Below the pieces are notes generated by a model that searched no databases, had not been told where the DNA came from, and saw only the letters and a list, made by a program, of their open reading frames with translations. 64,000 nt of DNA from Candidatus Competibacteraceae bacterium (GTDB lineage Bacteria; Pseudomonadota; Gammaproteobacteria; Competibacterales; Competibacteraceae): positions 58,081 to 122,080 of the forward strand of contig JADJQQ010000031.1 in NCBI GenBank assembly GCA_016712625.1. Reading direction: 5' to 3'. Below are positions 9,217-17,930 of this stretch, one piece after another. How positions within the stretch are numbered: the first letter of the stretch is position 1; every line of letters begins with the position of its first letter. A program made the position numbers and the translations under genes.

Positions 9217-10929
9217 ATGACATTATCCGTAAGTGGCATCCTGGAAGGGTATCTAACGATCTACGGCTGGCAGGTTTATACCTCCCTGTTTTTGCTGCTG
9301 GTCGCCGTCGGTGCGGTGTTGTATCCCATTGCCCGGATTGTTTTTGACGCCACCCTCCATTTCACCGAAACCGGCCAGAGCCCCGCACTGGGTGCACGGG
9401 CGCTCATCATCCGCTTGATGATTTATAGCCTAGTCCTCATCCTCGGTCTGATCCCGGTCGTTCCACTCTCTGTGAATGCCGTCAATGTCCAAAACCGCTG
9501 CGGTCGGGAAGCACTAGCCAGCTTGGGGCAACGCTATGAGTTTTTGAAAAACACCAGCGAAGGCAGTTTGGGTGGGGCCAAAGACGCGCGGGCGCCGCTG
9601 CTACCGTACCTCGCAATGGCCTTGGCCTCCGGCTTTAACGCCGTACTCAATAAAGCCACGCCGTGCTTGGTGGATCTCACCAACTTTAGCATGGCGCTCA
9701 ATCTCCTGGATTTCAGCGCCGCTGAAGATCCCAATGCGTTACGCACGTCCGTGGATCGCTTCGAGCGCGAATGCGGTCGCCGCGCGCGGGAGATTGCCGT
9801 GGGGTTTTTAGATGGCAAATATCTCGGCGGCGATGGCCGTAAATATATGGAGGATCAGTTAGCCAAATACGGCCCGACATCCCAAGAGCGCCAAAAACAA
9901 CTGGTCTACTTCGGCTCCAAGTTCTTTCAAGAGGTGTTTTATAAAACGTGTACCGGCGGCGATCAGACCTCTCCCGCCGGTCTACTCTGCACCATGTTAC
10001 CCCTGCGGGCGTTGCAGCCTGTCCCCGGCTTCCCGTATGACGCCACCCGTGATAGCGATGCCAGTGAAGCGCAAGCCGCACGGGGTGAAGGATTCCCGAC
10101 GTGCCAGGAGTGGTGGAATGACAGCGCGAATGGCTTGCGCGCCCAACTGGTAAAAGCCGGGGGCGACGCGTTAAAGAATAAAGCGGCTGGCCTAACCATC
10201 AGCACCTGTCCGGGGAAAGCCTTTATTCCAAGTTCGCTCTGCACCTGGATCGGCACCCTCGTTAATGACATCCAAGACGGTCAGGATGTCGTTGTCGAGC
10301 AAATGATGTTAGCCGGGAAACGGCAATTAGCGTCACAAACCCCGGAAATCAGATGGGGAACCGGTGTTGCTATGGGTGGGTTGTTTCTTTTTAGCGATGT
10401 TGCAGAAAGCGTCGCCCAACAAGCCGCGGGCTACTGGGCGCTGCTGTACATCATGAAAGTCGGCTCTGCCCTACTACAACCCTTCCTCTTAATGACGGTG
10501 TTCTTGCTCTGGGGCGTGTTTCTGGTGTTCGGTGAAATGCGCGGCATGATGATGGTCAAGGGTATGATGCTAATTTTCGTCTTAAGCATCCTCCCAGGCT
10601 TGTGGGGATTTGCCGATTACGTCGACGACCAGCTCTTCCTCGCTCTCTTTCCCAACGCGCCTCCAATGAGTGGTATGGGCATCCTTAAAGAACTGATGAC
10701 CAATCATTCCACCATAGAACGCATCTTACTCGGCTTTACCACAATGGTCTTTTATGTGGTGTTGCCCTTATTAATGTTCTACCTCATTGCTGAGGCGGGT
10801 GGGCCGCGATCAGCTAGCAATATGGCCAGTGTTGGGATGGATTCACCATCTCGTGCCCAAGGAGGGATGGTCAGTGGCGGTGCCAGTAGTGCATCGATGC
10901 GCTCTTGGGCAAAACCTAGCTTGAAATAG
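9217..10929 (+). CDS. TraG N-terminal-domain conjugal transfer protein
   Basis: 570-aa polytopic inner-membrane protein. There are hydrophobic segments near the N-terminus (residues about 18-45 and 65-90) and a cluster near the C-terminus (about 385-530), with a Cys-containing soluble region between. This matches TraG-N proteins in ICE secretion clusters, which act in mating-pair stabilisation and assembly. The ATG follows GTGAGG. It is the last gene of the first + strand run; a small gene on the opposite strand converges on its 3' end with 8 bases between stops. Confidence 0.8.
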   Translation: MTLSVSGILEGYLTIYGWQVYTSLFLLLVAVGAVLYPIARIVFDATLHFTETGQSPALGARALIIRLMIYSLVLILGLIPVVPLSVNAVNVQNRCGREALASLGQRYEFLKNTSEGSLGGAKDARAPLLPYLAMALASGFNAVLNKATPCLVDLTNFSMALNLLDFSAAEDPNALRTSVDRFERECGRRAREIAVGFLDGKYLGGDGRKYMEDQLAKYGPTSQERQKQLVYFGSKFFQEVFYKTCTGGDQTSPAGLLCTMLPLRALQPVPGFPYDATRDSDASEAQAARGEGFPTCQEWWNDSANGLRAQLVKAGGDALKNKAAGLTISTCPGKAFIPSSLCTWIGTLVNDIQDGQDVVVEQMMLAGKRQLASQTPEIRWGTGVAMGGLFLFSDVAESVAQQAAGYWALLYIMKVGSALLQPFLLMTVFLLWGVFLVFGEMRGMMMVKGMMLIFVLSILPGLWGFADYVDDQLFLALFPNAPPMSGMGILKELMTNHSTIERILLGFTTMVFYVVLPLLMFYLIAEAGGPRSASNMASVGMDSPSRAQGGMVSGGASSASMRSWAKPSLK

Positions 10930-10937
10930 CACAAATA

Positions 10938-11228
10938 CTAATCGGACTTATGGTTGTGCCAGGTATTGTGGGGAAACATATGAAATATCGGATCGTTAGC
11001 AATTTCTTGTTCTGTTGGCCCAAAAGCTGGAGAGGGGAAATTAACGCTTCGGCGCTTACCCGTTCCTGGCCCCAACCGCAGAGAAGCCCACACGGCCGCG
11101 ATGATCAGGCCGATGCTGAGCAGGGCATCGCTACCGTATTTGATCCATATCCAGCCAGCGCCAAGCGTTACCACGATCAGTATGAAGCGCTGACGTACTG
11201 TCTTTTGGTCTTCCATGGGTTCATGCAT
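10938..11228 (-). CDS. Hypothetical membrane protein converging on traG
   Basis: 96-aa protein with hydrophobic segments around residues 12-48 and a polar C-terminus (PTEQEIANDPIFHMFPHNTW). A good ribosome site (AGGAG, 8 bases upstream) supports the ATG used. Related ICEs often have a small minus-strand membrane gene (DUF3742) at this exact place, but I cannot establish that this is a member. Function unknown. Confidence 0.5.
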   Translation of the reverse strand: MHEPMEDQKTVRQRFILIVVTLGAGWIWIKYGSDALLSIGLIIAAVWASLRLGPGTGKRRSVNFPSPAFGPTEQEIANDPIFHMFPHNTWHNHKSD

Positions 11229-11310
11229 CGGTTCGCTCCTATAAGTCTGATGCGGGGCTTATCACAACCGCTCTTGGTAGTCAAGGCTTGTTGTTAAAAA
11301 GAGGGGTTTT

Positions 11311-11610
11311 ATGACCCAGTGGGATCGTGAACAAGAATTGATGCGTGAAAGAGACCGCTTCCTTGAAGAAGAGCAGCGGCGGCGTTTGGAAGACCAACGA
11401 CTCGCCGAGGAGCGACGCCTGGCGGAAGATCGCCGTCTTGCCGAAGAGCGGGCGCGGCGTCTGGAAGACCAGCGTCGATTGGAGGCTGAGCGCCTAGCGC
11501 AAGACCGCCGTCTTGCCGAAGAGCGGCGGCGTTTGGACGAGGCCCGCCGGGCGCGTGATAGTGAACGCAGCGGTCGGGATAACGGTCGTCCACCGCGCGG
11601 TCGTCGTTGA
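11311..11610 (+). CDS. Charged coiled-coil repeat protein, unknown function
   Basis: 99-aa protein made almost entirely of Arg, Glu, Leu, Ala and Asp, with repeated blocks such as RLAEERRLAEDRRLAEER. It should form a long single alpha-helix or coiled coil. The DNA is internally repeated: a 21-base segment beginning CGCCGTCTTGCC occurs twice. It sits 15 bases upstream of traD and may be cotranscribed. The repeat structure suggests expansion by slippage. No family recognised. Confidence 0.55.
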   Translation: MTQWDREQELMRERDRFLEEEQRRRLEDQRLAEERRLAEDRRLAEERARRLEDQRRLEAERLAQDRRLAEERRRLDEARRARDSERSGRDNGRPPRGRR

Positions 11611-11625
11611 TAGGCGCTGGAACCG

Positions 11626-13773
11626 GTGGCGAATTATCCGATTGAAGCGCTCTTACGACCACCGGTGGAGTGGTCGAGCACGGTAGCAGCCGGTAGTCTG
11701 GCGGCGATTGCGTTTCGCGCCCCTGATTTTCTGCTGATGAATGTCAGTACCAGCCGGTTTGTAATGGCTGTCTTGATCGTTGTTGCAGTGATTCGGTTTT
11801 ACCAAGGATGGCAGGTCGTGCGCTATCAGCGAGGTTTACGGCATAACCGCACGTATCGCATCGCGTCCAGGAGCCTCGCCCCGCAACGACAAGGTCTCTT
11901 CCTCGGCCAAGGGTTCCTCTGGACGGCGCGCCATACCCAGCGGCTATGGGATGCGACACGGGCCAGTAACCGCCGCTTTATCGAACCCCGCTTACAGCGA
12001 TGGTTCCAGCCGGGTCCCAGTCAGCAGCCCGTCATTAGTGGTCTACCCGCCTTGCACGGCGTCGGTTTGCTCGAAGGCGAGCGCCCCATCCACCTACCGT
12101 GGGCTGAACGCCAAGGCCATATCTTTTATGTCGGCACCACCGGAGTCGGTAAAACCCGCGCCTTGGAACTGGCGGTCATCCAGGACATTCGCCGGGGGTA
12201 TCCCGTGATTTGCATGGACCCAAAGGGCGATCCTGATTTGTTTCGGCGCTTGAATGCGGAAGCGGCACGTGCCAAGCGCCCCTTTTACTTCTTTCATCTG
12301 GGCTATCCCGATCACTCGGCCCGTTATAACCCCATTGGCCGGTTCTCGCGTATTACCGAAGTAGCCACCCGCATTGCCAACGAGCTACCCAGCCAAGGCA
12401 ATGCCGAAGCGTTTCGACAATTTGCCTGGCTCTTTACGCACATCATCGCACGGGCGTTATTTGCGCTGGGTGAGAAGCCAGATTACCGGAAAATTCTTCA
12501 GTCGATGAATAACATCGAACCGCTGTTGGTTCGTTATTTTGAAGCCTGGTTTGATCGGGAAGGCCCCGACCATTGGCGCGACGACCTGACCTCGGAAAAC
12601 CGGATGTCGGAGCCACGCGCGGCGTTACCGGGGTATCTGAAAAACCGCGATCCCCGCGCCGTGCAACTGGTGCAGTTTTACAAAGCCCAAAATTGCTACG
12701 ATCCCGTGGCAGACGGTCTGCGACGGGCCTTTGAATACGACAAAACCTTCTTTGACAAAATCTCTGTCGCCGTACAACCCCTTTTAGAAAAACTCCTGGC
12801 GGGACGAACGGGCGAGCTGATCAATCCCAACTACAGCGATGTGGACGATCCACGGCCTGTCCTGGATTGGGAAACCGCGATTCGGCAGCGCGCCATTGTG
12901 TACTGTGGTTTTGACGCCCTCACCGATGCCGAAATTGCCGCTGCCGTGGGGCAGGGCTTGATGGCGGATCTGGTCGCCTATGCCGGTGAACTCTATAAAC
13001 ACGGGGCAGGACCAAATCTCGCCACGATTGAAACGTTACCGGAGATCTGCCTGCATCTGGATGAATTCTCGGAACTGGTCCGTGGCCCAGAAATCGTTCA
13101 AGCCCTGAATAAAGGGCGTGGCGCCGGTCTGCGGTTTGCCGTTTATACCCAAACCCTGGCGGACATTGCCGCCGGACTTGGCAGTCGGGAGCGCGCTGAA
13201 CAAGTGATTGGTAATGTCAGCAATACCATTGTCATGCTGCGCGTGGCGGATCTGAAAACCGCGGAGCTTTTGAGCGACCGACTCGGTGACGTGGAAGTCA
13301 ACATGATGATGCTGGTCTCTGCCGCCACCGCCTCTTCCGAGCCGGATTCGCCGATCCACTTTACCTCCACGATGCAAGATCGGGTATCGACCCAGAAAGC
13401 GGTGTTGTTAGAGCCGGGTTATCTCATGCAATTGCCGCGTGGCCATGCGTTTGTACTGATGGCCGGGGGCCAGCTCTATAAAGTCCAACTCCCGGAATTA
13501 GACACGCCCTCCCAACGCTTACCCAGCGATCTTGACCAGATTGCTAATGAAATGGAGCGCCGCTATCCGCGCGCGACGGGTGTGGAATTACGGCCTGATG
13601 ACTCGATCAATCGCGCCGCCCTATGGACGCAAAGCCCCTTTGTCGGGCCAGAGCACTTGCCAGGGTTCAACGGCCCATCGACCGTCCCTGTCACCCCGGC
13701 CAGCACGCAGGATTCGGCGGCGGCCCCAAGACCGACGGAGCCACCCATGAGGTGGGGTGAGGAAAGCCTGTGA
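11626..13773 (+). CDS. traD: Conjugative coupling factor TraD (SXT/TOL subfamily)
   Basis: 715-aa type IV coupling protein that recruits relaxosome DNA to the secretion channel and uses ATP to pump it. Two membrane segments lie near the N-terminus (about residues 22-60). The RecA-like domain has a Walker A (GTTGVGKTRALE, about residue 170) and a Walker B with MDPKGDPDL (about residue 197). LHLDEFSEL and the arginine-rich segment GLGSRERAEQ follow. The start is GTG giving MANYPIEALLRP, the usual N-terminus of this subfamily. The stop overlaps the next start (GTGA). Confidence 0.93.
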   Translation: MANYPIEALLRPPVEWSSTVAAGSLAAIAFRAPDFLLMNVSTSRFVMAVLIVVAVIRFYQGWQVVRYQRGLRHNRTYRIASRSLAPQRQGLFLGQGFLWTARHTQRLWDATRASNRRFIEPRLQRWFQPGPSQQPVISGLPALHGVGLLEGERPIHLPWAERQGHIFYVGTTGVGKTRALELAVIQDIRRGYPVICMDPKGDPDLFRRLNAEAARAKRPFYFFHLGYPDHSARYNPIGRFSRITEVATRIANELPSQGNAEAFRQFAWLFTHIIARALFALGEKPDYRKILQSMNNIEPLLVRYFEAWFDREGPDHWRDDLTSENRMSEPRAALPGYLKNRDPRAVQLVQFYKAQNCYDPVADGLRRAFEYDKTFFDKISVAVQPLLEKLLAGRTGELINPNYSDVDDPRPVLDWETAIRQRAIVYCGFDALTDAEIAAAVGQGLMADLVAYAGELYKHGAGPNLATIETLPEICLHLDEFSELVRGPEIVQALNKGRGAGLRFAVYTQTLADIAAGLGSRERAEQVIGNVSNTIVMLRVADLKTAELLSDRLGDVEVNMMMLVSAATASSEPDSPIHFTSTMQDRVSTQKAVLLEPGYLMQLPRGHAFVLMAGGQLYKVQLPELDTPSQRLPSDLDQIANEMERRYPRATGVELRPDDSINRAALWTQSPFVGPEHLPGFNGPSTVPVTPASTQDSAAAPRPTEPPMRWGEESL

Positions 13774-14504
13774 GGAACCAGTATGAGGGTTATCGCGCGC
13801 CGCCGCCGCCGCCCTATCGACGGCCGTGGAGTATGGCGGGTCTTCTGGATCATGCGGCGGGGTTTATCACCGTGACCTTACTGGGCTGGCTGTTCTCGAT
13901 CCTATTGGAATGGGCCGGGATCGCCTTTGGCTGGTGGCGCTTGCCCGGCGCGGGCCATAGCGAACAGCTGTTACGCACCGAACTCCAGTGGCTTCAGCTT
14001 GATTTTACCGCACCGGCTACGGTCCCCCGGCTGCTGGATTGGGCTTATGCCGGGGCGAGTCTCTTGTATCGGTGGTGTGGGTTGGAATGGCTCGTACGGT
14101 GGGTGGTCTCCGATCAACCCCCTCTCTGGCCGGGCTTGACCCTGATTCGGGCCACGTTGCGCCACGTCGGGGAGTATGTTCTGGCCTCGGCCTATATCAC
14201 CCAACTGACGGGCGCCCGTCTGGGGGTGGTCTTACTCGCGATGCCGGCCTTTGCCACCTTAGGGTTAATGGGTGCCATTGATGGGTTGGTGCAACGGGAT
14301 TTACGCCGCTTCGGCGGCGGACAGGAATCGAGCTTCATGTACCACCATCTTAAAAAGGCGGTGCGCCCGATGTTCTCCATTCCGGTCTTTCTCTATTTGG
14401 TTTCGCCGTGGTCGGTGCATCCGACGATGGTCTTTGTACCCTTTGCGTTGCTGTTTGGCTATTTCATGCAGCGCACCTTAAGTAAGTTCAAAAAGTACTT
14501 ATAG
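13770..14504 (+). CDS. ICE membrane protein, TIGR03747-like (DUF4400)
   Basis: 244-aa protein with four or more predicted membrane segments (about residues 28-50, 130-150, 152-172 and 205-235). TIGR03747/DUF4400 proteins follow TraD in SXT/TOL-type elements, as here. The GTG start overlaps the traD stop by four bases and is preceded by GGTGAGGAAAG. The exact role is not known; it is assumed to support the coupling protein or mating apparatus. Confidence 0.75.
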   Translation: MRNQYEGYRAPPPPPYRRPWSMAGLLDHAAGFITVTLLGWLFSILLEWAGIAFGWWRLPGAGHSEQLLRTELQWLQLDFTAPATVPRLLDWAYAGASLLYRWCGLEWLVRWVVSDQPPLWPGLTLIRATLRHVGEYVLASAYITQLTGARLGVVLLAMPAFATLGLMGAIDGLVQRDLRRFGGGQESSFMYHHLKKAVRPMFSIPVFLYLVSPWSVHPTMVFVPFALLFGYFMQRTLSKFKKYL

Positions 14505-14512
14505 GCATCTAT

Positions 14513-14602
14513 GTGAGTTATTCCAATCGCGCCAATCGGCTGCCGATATTTCTGGCGGGTTTTTTAGCGCTGTTAGCGGTCGTGCTATGGCTTACGTGGT
14601 AA
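14513..14602 (+). CDS. Possible 29-aa single-pass membrane peptide
   Basis: A short reading frame (GTG start) encodes a peptide of 29 residues with a polar N-terminus (SYSNRANRLP) and a hydrophobic tail (IFLAGFLALLAVVLWLTW). It fills the gap between the TIGR03747-like gene and the next gene and overlaps that gene's start by 16 bases. The strong membrane-segment character and perfect packing suggest it is real, but no clear ribosome site is visible. Alternatively it is chance. Confidence 0.35.
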   Translation: MSYSNRANRLPIFLAGFLALLAVVLWLTW

Positions 14603-15270
14603 TACCGCCACGGCCTGGTGAGCACGTCCGTATTGAGGACGGCGCCGCGTTATTGGCGCGCTGCCCGGATCGGCTGACGCGCATCGCGCAATTATCCAGC
14701 ACCTCAGCGACCCAATTTGCAGCGACCTATCAGCCCTTATTAGTGCGGTGGGCGGCCTATCTGCAATGGCTACCCGATGTCGAGACGCCGGGGGCCACCT
14801 TATTAGAACGGCGCTTGCAGGGGGCCGAGCGGATGTTGATACGGCGCCAGGGGTTGATTCTGCCGTTTGGCACTGAACCGGAGCGGGCCGCCCGTGACGC
14901 CGATTTGTGGACGTTTGCGGCGTTTAGCGTGGCGTTATTGCGCCGCCTGGGTACCGCCTTAGCCCCCTTGGCCATTGCCCTCTGGTCGGCCCAGCATCAG
15001 GCCATCGGCCAGTGGCGGCCCGATCTCCACCCCCGCGGGCTGGCGTCGATTAAAAACGCCGTGGCCTACTGTGTCTATCCCCGTGATAGTTCAGCCGGTG
15101 CGGAATGGACGTTATTGGCCGTGGGGGCCTTGTTGCCAGAGGCCGCGCGTCATTGGCTGTGGCGAGAACCCCAAGTGATGGCCGTGTGGAAGCGCGCCCT
15201 CATCGCGCCCACGCTGCCCGCACCGCTGCAGCCGTTATTTGCCAGTGAGTCGAGAGACGGGACCGGTTAA
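14587..15270 (+). CDS. TraI_2-like protein lacking HD residues
   Basis: 227-aa protein whose overall pattern follows the TraI_2 N-terminal domain of MobH-type ICE relaxases: a start like ALLARCPDRLTRIAQLS, then YQPLLVRWAAYLQWLPD, then DADLWTFAAFSVALLRRLG. In true relaxases the middle carries a His cluster after the LP segment, and the last block reads like LLHDIGK. Here these positions are ETPGATLLERR and LLRRLG, so the metal-binding residues are absent. It may be a regulatory paralogue or a decayed domain. Family assignment is by eye. Confidence 0.45.
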   Translation: MAYVVIPPRPGEHVRIEDGAALLARCPDRLTRIAQLSSTSATQFAATYQPLLVRWAAYLQWLPDVETPGATLLERRLQGAERMLIRRQGLILPFGTEPERAARDADLWTFAAFSVALLRRLGTALAPLAIALWSAQHQAIGQWRPDLHPRGLASIKNAVAYCVYPRDSSAGAEWTLLAVGALLPEAARHWLWREPQVMAVWKRALIAPTLPAPLQPLFASESRDGTG

Positions 15271-15326
15271 TCCGTGTAGGGCTAACCGTACCGCGTTTTT
15301 TTAATTACCCAGACAGAGGTAGCGCC

Positions 15327-16295
15327 ATGACGACGAGTGTTGCTTTAAACCCACAGGTTAATGAAGGAAGCCGACCGGTCTTACGCCGTGCCGTCGAGTT
15401 GGCCACGCATCTGGGTCTTAAAATCTACAATCGTACCTTCCGCCGAATGGACGCCGCTCAGTATCTGGCCCAGGTGATCACGCAACTCCAAGGCGCGGCC
15501 AGCCGTCAGTATGCGGCGGAGATTGAGCAGGTCAATGCGGCTATCGGCCAGGAAGTCGAGCGCTTGGCGCTCTTGGTCGGTGCTGAAACACGGCGCTTGC
15601 AAAAGCACCTGCACGTACAGCGTGTGGAGAACAAGGCGGACAAGGACACGCTCACCGTTGACTACACCCAACCGGTAGCAGTGGAATTAACGATGCGTAC
15701 CCCCCAGTTGCGTCGTTACGCAGACCTGATGGCTACCGCTGAAACCATAAGTCGAACGTTAGATATCGCCTGGTATCAGGAACAAGTGACCACGCCTCAA
15801 CGCCTGGAGCTGGAACTGTTGCTGTTTCGGAATTTCATGCGAAGTTGCACCAACGTAGAACGTTTAGCCTGGGGCCTGGCCCGACGGGTCCAGACGGATA
15901 CGGCAGCGCCGGGTTATCGGGACATGGTGCGCAAGCGCACCGGCCGTGACCCGATAGCCCTGCCGGCACCCGCTGTCGAGGCGGAAGGGGAGGCGCACAT
16001 GACCCCGACGGAAGCGGCCCATTTGGCCGCGACTGAAGCGCTGGCCGCGACCTTGTTAACACCACTTGTGGTGGAGGAGGCGAGTGCGACCTCAGTGACT
16101 GCGCCGCCTCTGCTGACGGAAACTCCGGTGTCGGTTGATAGCCCCGATGATGGCGTGGCCATACCGACAGTCATCGAGCCTAAAGACCACACATTGGCGG
16201 CCCTCGATGCGGCCCCGTCCGTCCCTGATCAACCACCCGTGACACCTAAACGGCGTTCGGTGCGTGATTTGGTGAGCGGTGGGGTTGAGCTATGA
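15327..16295 (+). CDS. Hypothetical ICE protein, possibly AcaB/DUF1845-like
   Basis: 322-aa soluble protein. The N-terminal two thirds are helical with segments such as TYNRTFRRMDAAQYLAQV-like text near residue 40 and RRYADLMATAETISRTLD near residue 135. The C-terminal third is a low-complexity Ala/Thr/Pro/Glu linker ending in RRSVRDLVSGGVEL. The layout recalls AcaB/DUF1845 proteins of mobile elements, but this is a weak resemblance. Its stop overlaps the ParA gene by four bases, so the two are probably coexpressed. Confidence 0.5.
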   Translation: MTTSVALNPQVNEGSRPVLRRAVELATHLGLKIYNRTFRRMDAAQYLAQVITQLQGAASRQYAAEIEQVNAAIGQEVERLALLVGAETRRLQKHLHVQRVENKADKDTLTVDYTQPVAVELTMRTPQLRRYADLMATAETISRTLDIAWYQEQVTTPQRLELELLLFRNFMRSCTNVERLAWGLARRVQTDTAAPGYRDMVRKRTGRDPIALPAPAVEAEGEAHMTPTEAAHLAATEALAATLLTPLVVEEASATSVTAPPLLTETPVSVDSPDDGVAIPTVIEPKDHTLAALDAAPSVPDQPPVTPKRRSVRDLVSGGVEL

Positions 16296-17134
16296 AAAGA
16301 GCTATTTTTGTGTGTAGCCAAAAAGGAGGGGCGGGCAAGACGACCTTCGCACGGGGCTTATTGGAAGTGTTGCGCTACGAAGGTCGCACGGTGGCGGCGT
16401 ATGACGCGGACGGTGCGGTGGGCCAGCTCTTTCAATATGAAGGCTTGCGCGATAAGAAGGGCGCCCTAATTTGTAACCAAAATCCGTGTGTGGGCTGTGG
16501 CCATTTCGATATTCGCGATGATGATGACCGCGACATACTGCTCAATGCGCTAGCCGATGAGCCGGATGTGATTCTTTTTGACTTGCCCGGTGGCGTTGTG
16601 GGGGAGCTGGGCAAAGTCCTCGATCAAGGGGATACGCCCACAGGGTTGTTTAAGGAATACCACGATCGGGGTTACGCCATTACCATCGTGGTCGTCATGA
16701 CGCCGATGAAAGCCTCGGTGCGGACGGTTCAATACAGCATTGAAGCGTTTGGCGATGCCGTGCGGTACGTGGCGGTGAAGAATCTCGCTTTTGGCGAGCC
16801 AGAGGACTTCATTATTTTTGATGGCTGCGACCAGGAGGGTATCCGACTGCCGGTGAGCGTGGGCAAGAAAGCGTTACTCGACAAAGCGGGTGTCGTGCTC
16901 CATATGCCCAAACTCGATGCGCGTAGCTATGCGTGGTTAGATGTCCTGGATTTAAGTTATGTGGAGGCCATCCAAGGCCGCCGGGGTCGACCCACGTTGC
17001 CGTTAGCGCACCAAGCGCGGATCAAGCAATGGTTTGTCCGGTTTGACGACCTGTTAACGCCCGCACGGTCTCTTTTAGGTTTTGAAGGGAGCGCGACGCG
17101 GACGCCTTCTGAAAACGCGGTAGAGACCCTGTGA
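16292..17134 (+). CDS. ParA/StbB-type P-loop ATPase
   Basis: 280-aa ATPase with the deviant Walker A KGGAGKTT at residues 11-18, AYDADGAVGQLF in the Walker A' region, and ILFDLPGG as Walker B. This is the ParA/MinD superfamily, which segregates or positions DNA and protein complexes. A Cys-containing insert (CNQNPCVGCG) follows switch I. Immediately downstream are a small probable DNA-binding protein and an array of 11-bp repeats, the normal parts of a partition locus. It could instead serve transfer, as TraL or StbB do in plasmids. Confidence 0.8.
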   Translation: MKRAIFVCSQKGGAGKTTFARGLLEVLRYEGRTVAAYDADGAVGQLFQYEGLRDKKGALICNQNPCVGCGHFDIRDDDDRDILLNALADEPDVILFDLPGGVVGELGKVLDQGDTPTGLFKEYHDRGYAITIVVVMTPMKASVRTVQYSIEAFGDAVRYVAVKNLAFGEPEDFIIFDGCDQEGIRLPVSVGKKALLDKAGVVLHMPKLDARSYAWLDVLDLSYVEAIQGRRGRPTLPLAHQARIKQWFVRFDDLLTPARSLLGFEGSATRTPSENAVETL

Positions 17135-17276
17135 TGCCAATAATCACCCGTCGCGCCGCACACGGCCTAGTCAACGCAGCGGCGCGACCGCATCCCCTTA
17201 AAACGGCCTCGATTGGCGGCGCTGTGGGTAGGGCCGTTCCTCTTTAACGTCCTGCGAGTGCCTGGAGCCTCCTACG

Positions 17277-17696
17277 GTGCATGTTCCCTCATCTAATGAT
17301 CCGCCCCCCGATCCGAAAGCCGCCTTTGCAGCGTTGAAAGCCACCGCCAAGGTCATGACGGATAAAGATTGGATACGAGAGCTACTGCCGGTCATCAAGG
17401 AAAAACGAGCGGCAGGGTGGTCCTATGACGACATTCGAGCCGCCTTGGCAGAAACCGTGGGATTTAAAGGCACTTTGAAGACGCTCTATACCTACACCTG
17501 TCGCTTGGCATCACAAGCGCCTTCTTCCCCGGCGGGCGCTATCGCGATTACCACACCTTCGTCAGAGGATGTCCCGCTATCGCCTGTGTCTCGCCGATTT
17601 AAAGACTCCCTTGATCCTGAGTGGGTTGGTGCTATGAAGATGCGCCCTAAGCGCAAGAAGGGATCTATAGTGGAGATGATAAATAAGCCTCTCTAG
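17277..17696 (+). CDS. Probable HTH DNA-binding protein, candidate centromere binder
   Basis: 139-aa protein. The centre (residues about 28-72) reads DWIRELLPVIKEKRAAGWSY then DDIRAALAETVGFKGT and LKTLYTYTCRL, a helix-turn-helix pattern common in small plasmid and ICE proteins. The C-terminus is basic (MRPKRKKGS). It starts at GTG behind a GGAG-like site and ends two bases before an array of 21 11-bp repeats, so it is the natural candidate to bind that array together with the upstream ParA. No named family. Confidence 0.55.
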   Translation: MHVPSSNDPPPDPKAAFAALKATAKVMTDKDWIRELLPVIKEKRAAGWSYDDIRAALAETVGFKGTLKTLYTYTCRLASQAPSSPAGAIAITTPSSEDVPLSPVSRRFKDSLDPEWVGAMKMRPKRKKGSIVEMINKPL

Positions 17697-17698
17697 CT

Positions 17699-17930
17699 TT
17701 TTGACAGCCTTTTTGATTAGATTTTGACAGCTTTTTGACAGCCTTTTGACAGCCTTTTGACAGCCTTTTGACAGCCTTTTGATTAGATTTTGACAGCCTT
17801 TTGACAGCCTTTTGATTAGATTTTGACAGCCTTTTGACAGCCTTTTGACAGCCTTTTGATTAGATTTTGACAGCCTTTTGACAGCCTTTTGATTAGATTT
17901 TGACAGCCTTTTGACAGGGTTTTGATTACA
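17699..17930 (+). repeat. Array of 21 tandem 11-bp repeats, candidate parS/centromere
   Basis: Twenty-one units of 11 bp lie head to tail with only one extra T (at 17710). There are two unit types: A = TTTTGACAGCC (15 units, counting slight variants at units 3 and 20) and B = TTTTGATTAGA (6 units, the last ending in ACA). The order is A B AAAAA B AA B AAA B AA B AA B. All units share TTTTGA. A period near one helical turn places each site on the same DNA face, as in plasmid par centromeres. AT-rich DNA follows. An iteron origin is an alternative, but no replication gene is seen. Confidence 0.9.

Noticed and set aside
17699..17930. Repeat array considered as CRISPR
   Set aside because: Units are 11 bp and directly abutting with no unique spacers, and no cas genes lie nearby (the Cas4-like gene is 4 kb away and ICE-associated).
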